DNA of 5,892 nucleotides from an uncultured Collinsella sp. GTDB lineage: Bacteria > Actinomycetota > Coriobacteriia > Coriobacteriales > Coriobacteriaceae. The position numbers were made by a program, and so were the translations under genes. Positions 5,837 through 5,892 of the stretch are shown here, in pieces. Where the stretch lies: positions 1-5,892 of the forward strand of contig CAADVA010000101.1 in NCBI GenBank assembly GCA_900752345.1, read 5' to 3'. The notes beneath the pieces are model-generated. The model was not told the DNA's origin. It searched no databases and worked only from the letters and a program-made list of their open reading frames with translations. Every line of letters starts with the position of its first letter. The first letter of the stretch is position 1.

Positions 5837-5871
5837 GGCGGCATGACCAGAAGGTCAATGCCGCCTTGTTT
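5837..5871 (+). terminator. Likely intrinsic terminator of the liv operon
   Basis: GGCGGCAT-GACC (5837-5848), loop AGAA, GGTC (5853-5856), one bulged A (5857), then ATGCCGCC (5858-5865) form a 12-bp stem, followed by TTGTTT. This hairpin plus T-rich tail fits an intrinsic terminator for the operon, 80 nt after livF. The rest of 5758-5892 shows no gene I can support. Confidence 0.5.
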
Positions 5872-5892
5872 CAAGGCACCTTGCTCGCTCTG

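Noticed and set aside
4780..5874. Minus-strand ORF of 364 codons opposite livG/livF extending into the 3' flank
   Set aside because: Most of it is antisense to well-supported ATPase genes, it would run through both 3' hairpins, and its translation resembles no family I know.
5872..5883. CAAGG-CA-CCTTG palindrome near the right edge
   Set aside because: A 2-nt loop is too tight for an RNA hairpin, and 5 bp is expected by chance.
1..5892. CRISPR arrays, tRNA/rRNA genes, insertion sequences or toxin-antitoxin pairs
   Set aside because: I found no regularly spaced repeats, no tRNA-like cloverleaf, no transposase reading frame or terminal repeats, and no paired small genes.

Overview
The window holds a complete branched-chain amino acid (or related amino acid) ABC uptake operon of the LivJ/K-H-M-G-F type, all on the + strand: binding lipoprotein livK (896-2083), permeases livH (2223-3104) and livM (3114-4193), and ATPases livG (4183-5043) and livF (5044-5757). 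The lipoprotein-type binding protein, GC-rich codons with AT-rich intergenic stretches, and the general look of the proteins suggest a high-GC Gram-positive, most likely a gut Coriobacteriia member such as Collinsella. That assignment is inference from memory of these proteins, not a search result.

Layout. Positions 13-123 (minus strand) encode only the N-terminus of a homoserine dehydrogenase (Rossmann motif GLIGLGTVGGG), stopped after 36 residues although it has a good ribosome binding site. Positions 124-320 are an AT-richer intergenic stretch with GAAAC repeats. Positions 333-626 are a livK relic: three blocks of a livK paralogue joined in frame, lacking a signal peptide and two internal segments. 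Positions 627-895 contain a weak hairpin plus T-run, a GTAAC-N6-GAAAC box resembling the actinobacterial GlnR site, and two small hairpins in the presumed livK leader. The operon follows. The 139-base livK-livH gap carries two stem-loops, one of 13 bp. The four genes from livH onward are packed tightly (9-nt gap, 11-nt overlap, 0-nt gap). After livF come a perfect 12-bp palindrome without a T-run and then a bulged hairpin followed by TTGTTT, which is the likely operon terminator.

How it works. LivK, anchored to the outer face of the membrane by its lipidated cysteine, captures substrate and hands it to the LivH-LivM channel. The LivG-LivF ATPase pair powers import. The hairpins after livK would favour more binding protein than permease, as is common in such operons. 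The GlnR-like box raises the possibility of nitrogen control.

The operon itself is ordinary. The unusual parts are the two gene relics upstream (hom and livK), the in-frame mosaic structure of the livK relic, and the regulatory sequences around livK. I see no evidence for an entirely new system here.
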